Positions 22,510-23,467 of a stretch of DNA of 23,467 nt are shown piece after piece. This stretch comes from CABYIR01 sp038103905 (lineage in GTDB: Bacteria; Pseudomonadota; Alphaproteobacteria; Pelagibacterales; AG-422-B15): assembly GCA_038103905.1 (NCBI GenBank), contig JAYNZW010000015.1, forward strand, positions 1 to 23,467, written 5' to 3'. Position 1 is the first letter of the stretch. Each line of letters starts with the position of its first letter. The position numbers were made by a program, and so were the translations under genes. Under the pieces are notes generated by a model that was not told the DNA's origin, searched no databases, and saw nothing but the letters and a program-made list of their open reading frames with translations.

Positions 22510-23467
22510 ATGTCACAATCTTTAATGAACATTTTTAATCCGACAGCTTCAAGGGATGACTTTAATCAAATTAAAATTGCCATAGCAAGTCCTGAAAGAA
22601 TTCTTTCTTGGTCATATGGTGATATTAAAAAACCAGAGACTATAAATTATAGAACTTTTAAACCTGAGAGAGACGGCTTATTTTGCGCAAGAATATTTGG
22701 TCCAGTCAAAGATTATGAATGTCTTTGTGGAAAATATAAAAGAATGAAGTTTAAAGGTATTATCTGTGAGAAATGTGGAGTCGAGGTTACTAAAAAAGAT
22801 GTGAGACGAGAAAGAATGGGCCACATTCAACTAGCAGCGCCAGTTGCTCATATTTGGTTCCTTAAATCTTTACCAAGTAGAATTGCTTTAATGATGGATA
22901 TGAAGCTTAAAGATTTAGAGAAGGTTTTGTACTTTGAAAAATTTATGGTTACTGAGCCTGGTTTAACTCCATTAGAGCAAAATCAATTACTTGATGAAGA
23001 AGAACTTGAGGCCGCAAAAGAAGAATATGGAGAAGATGGATTTTCAGCTGGAATAGGCGCAGAAGCTGTAAGAAAAGTGTTAGAACGAATTGTTTTGGTT
23101 GATGAACTTGAAGCCCTTAAAAAAAAGTTGGAAGAAACTAAAGCCGTTGCTCTTTCAGAAAAACTTGTAAAAAGAATTAAAATTTTTGAAGCATTTATAT
23201 CTTCAGGTAATAGACCTGAATGGATGATACTCACGAGTATACCAGTTATACCTCCTGAACTAAGACCTCTTGTGCCACTTGATGGAGGAAGATTTGCATC
23301 TTCAGATCTGAATGATCTTTATAGAAGAGTGATTAATCGAAACAATCGACTATCTCGATTAATGGAATTACGAGCCCCTGATATTATCATAAGAAATGAA
23401 AAGAGAATGCTACAAGAATCAGTAGATGCACTTTTTGATAATGGAAGAAGAGGAAGAGTTATCACAG
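22510..23467 (+). CDS. rpoC: DNA-directed RNA polymerase subunit beta-prime, 5' part
   Basis: The first 319 codons of beta-prime, open to the right edge. The ATG at 22510 opens MSQSLMNIFNPTASRDDF. PERILSWSYGDIKKPETINY (28-47) and the N-terminal zinc-binding domain with C71, C73, C86 and C89 (CLCGKYKR...CEKCG) follow. The clamp block GHIQLAAPVAHIWFLKSLPS, then IPVIPPELRPLVPLDGGRFA and the lid/rudder-side RRVINRNNRLSRLMEL, come in the expected order. It is cotranscribed with rpoB. The catalytic NADFDGD motif lies beyond the window. Confidence 0.98.
   Translation, partial: MSQSLMNIFNPTASRDDFNQIKIAIASPERILSWSYGDIKKPETINYRTFKPERDGLFCARIFGPVKDYECLCGKYKRMKFKGIICEKCGVEVTKKDVRRERMGHIQLAAPVAHIWFLKSLPSRIALMMDMKLKDLEKVLYFEKFMVTEPGLTPLEQNQLLDEEELEAAKEEYGEDGFSAGIGAEAVRKVLERIVLVDELEALKKKLEETKAVALSEKLVKRIKIFEAFISSGNRPEWMILTSIPVIPPELRPLVPLDGGRFASSDLNDLYRRVINRNNRLSRLMELRAPDIIIRNEKRMLQESVDALFDNGRRGRVIT

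Overview
The window is a compact, AT-rich stretch of a marine alphaproteobacterial chromosome. The alphaproteobacterial call rests on the F1-ATPase inhibitor zeta (DUF1476) beside purC and on the gene order rlmB / tRNA-Tyr / tRNA-Gly / tuf / tRNA-Trp / secE / nusG / rplKAJL / rpoBC. A blue-type proteorhodopsin, low GC, intergenic gaps of only a few bases and overlapping 3' ends point to a streamlined surface-ocean photoheterotroph of the SAR11 / HIMB59 / AEGEAN-169 kind. The exact clade cannot be fixed by eye.

Region 1-4453 is housekeeping. It holds the 5' end of purC (minus strand), the ATPase inhibitor zeta and a small lysine-rich tail-anchored protein (plus strand), then a minus-strand run sfsA-map-purB. 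A CinA/MoaB-like protein diverges from sfsA with only two bases between the start codons.

Region 4454-11593 is the accessory, energy-related part. It carries proteorhodopsin with its own strong terminator, a membrane-anchored dienelactone-hydrolase-like protein, tRNA-Leu, and nadK facing away from glpK. A class II aldolase/adducin-family gene follows glpK. Next come NAD-dependent formate dehydrogenase, a membrane di-iron fatty-acid-hydroxylase-family protein, and tRNA-Thr. Light (proton pumping), formate (NADH) and glycerol (glycerol 3-phosphate) are three separate inputs encoded here. No retinal, C1 or further glp genes accompany them.

Region 11594-23467 begins with a stand-alone TrpB2 converging on rlmB. 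It continues as the large plus-strand translation/transcription cluster from tRNA-Tyr through rpoC, which runs off the right edge.

The clearest structural pattern lies in the starts and stops. The rhodopsin terminator runs directly into an extended -10 element whose predicted start point is the next start codon. The formate dehydrogenase hairpin runs into a TATAAT in the same geometry. The rhodopsin and formate dehydrogenase genes share an identical 13-base leader containing the ribosome binding site. I found no CRISPR array, transposon, prophage or defence system. Nothing here amounts to an obviously new multi-gene system. The most novel items are the compact terminator-promoter units and the lysine-rich tail-anchored protein.
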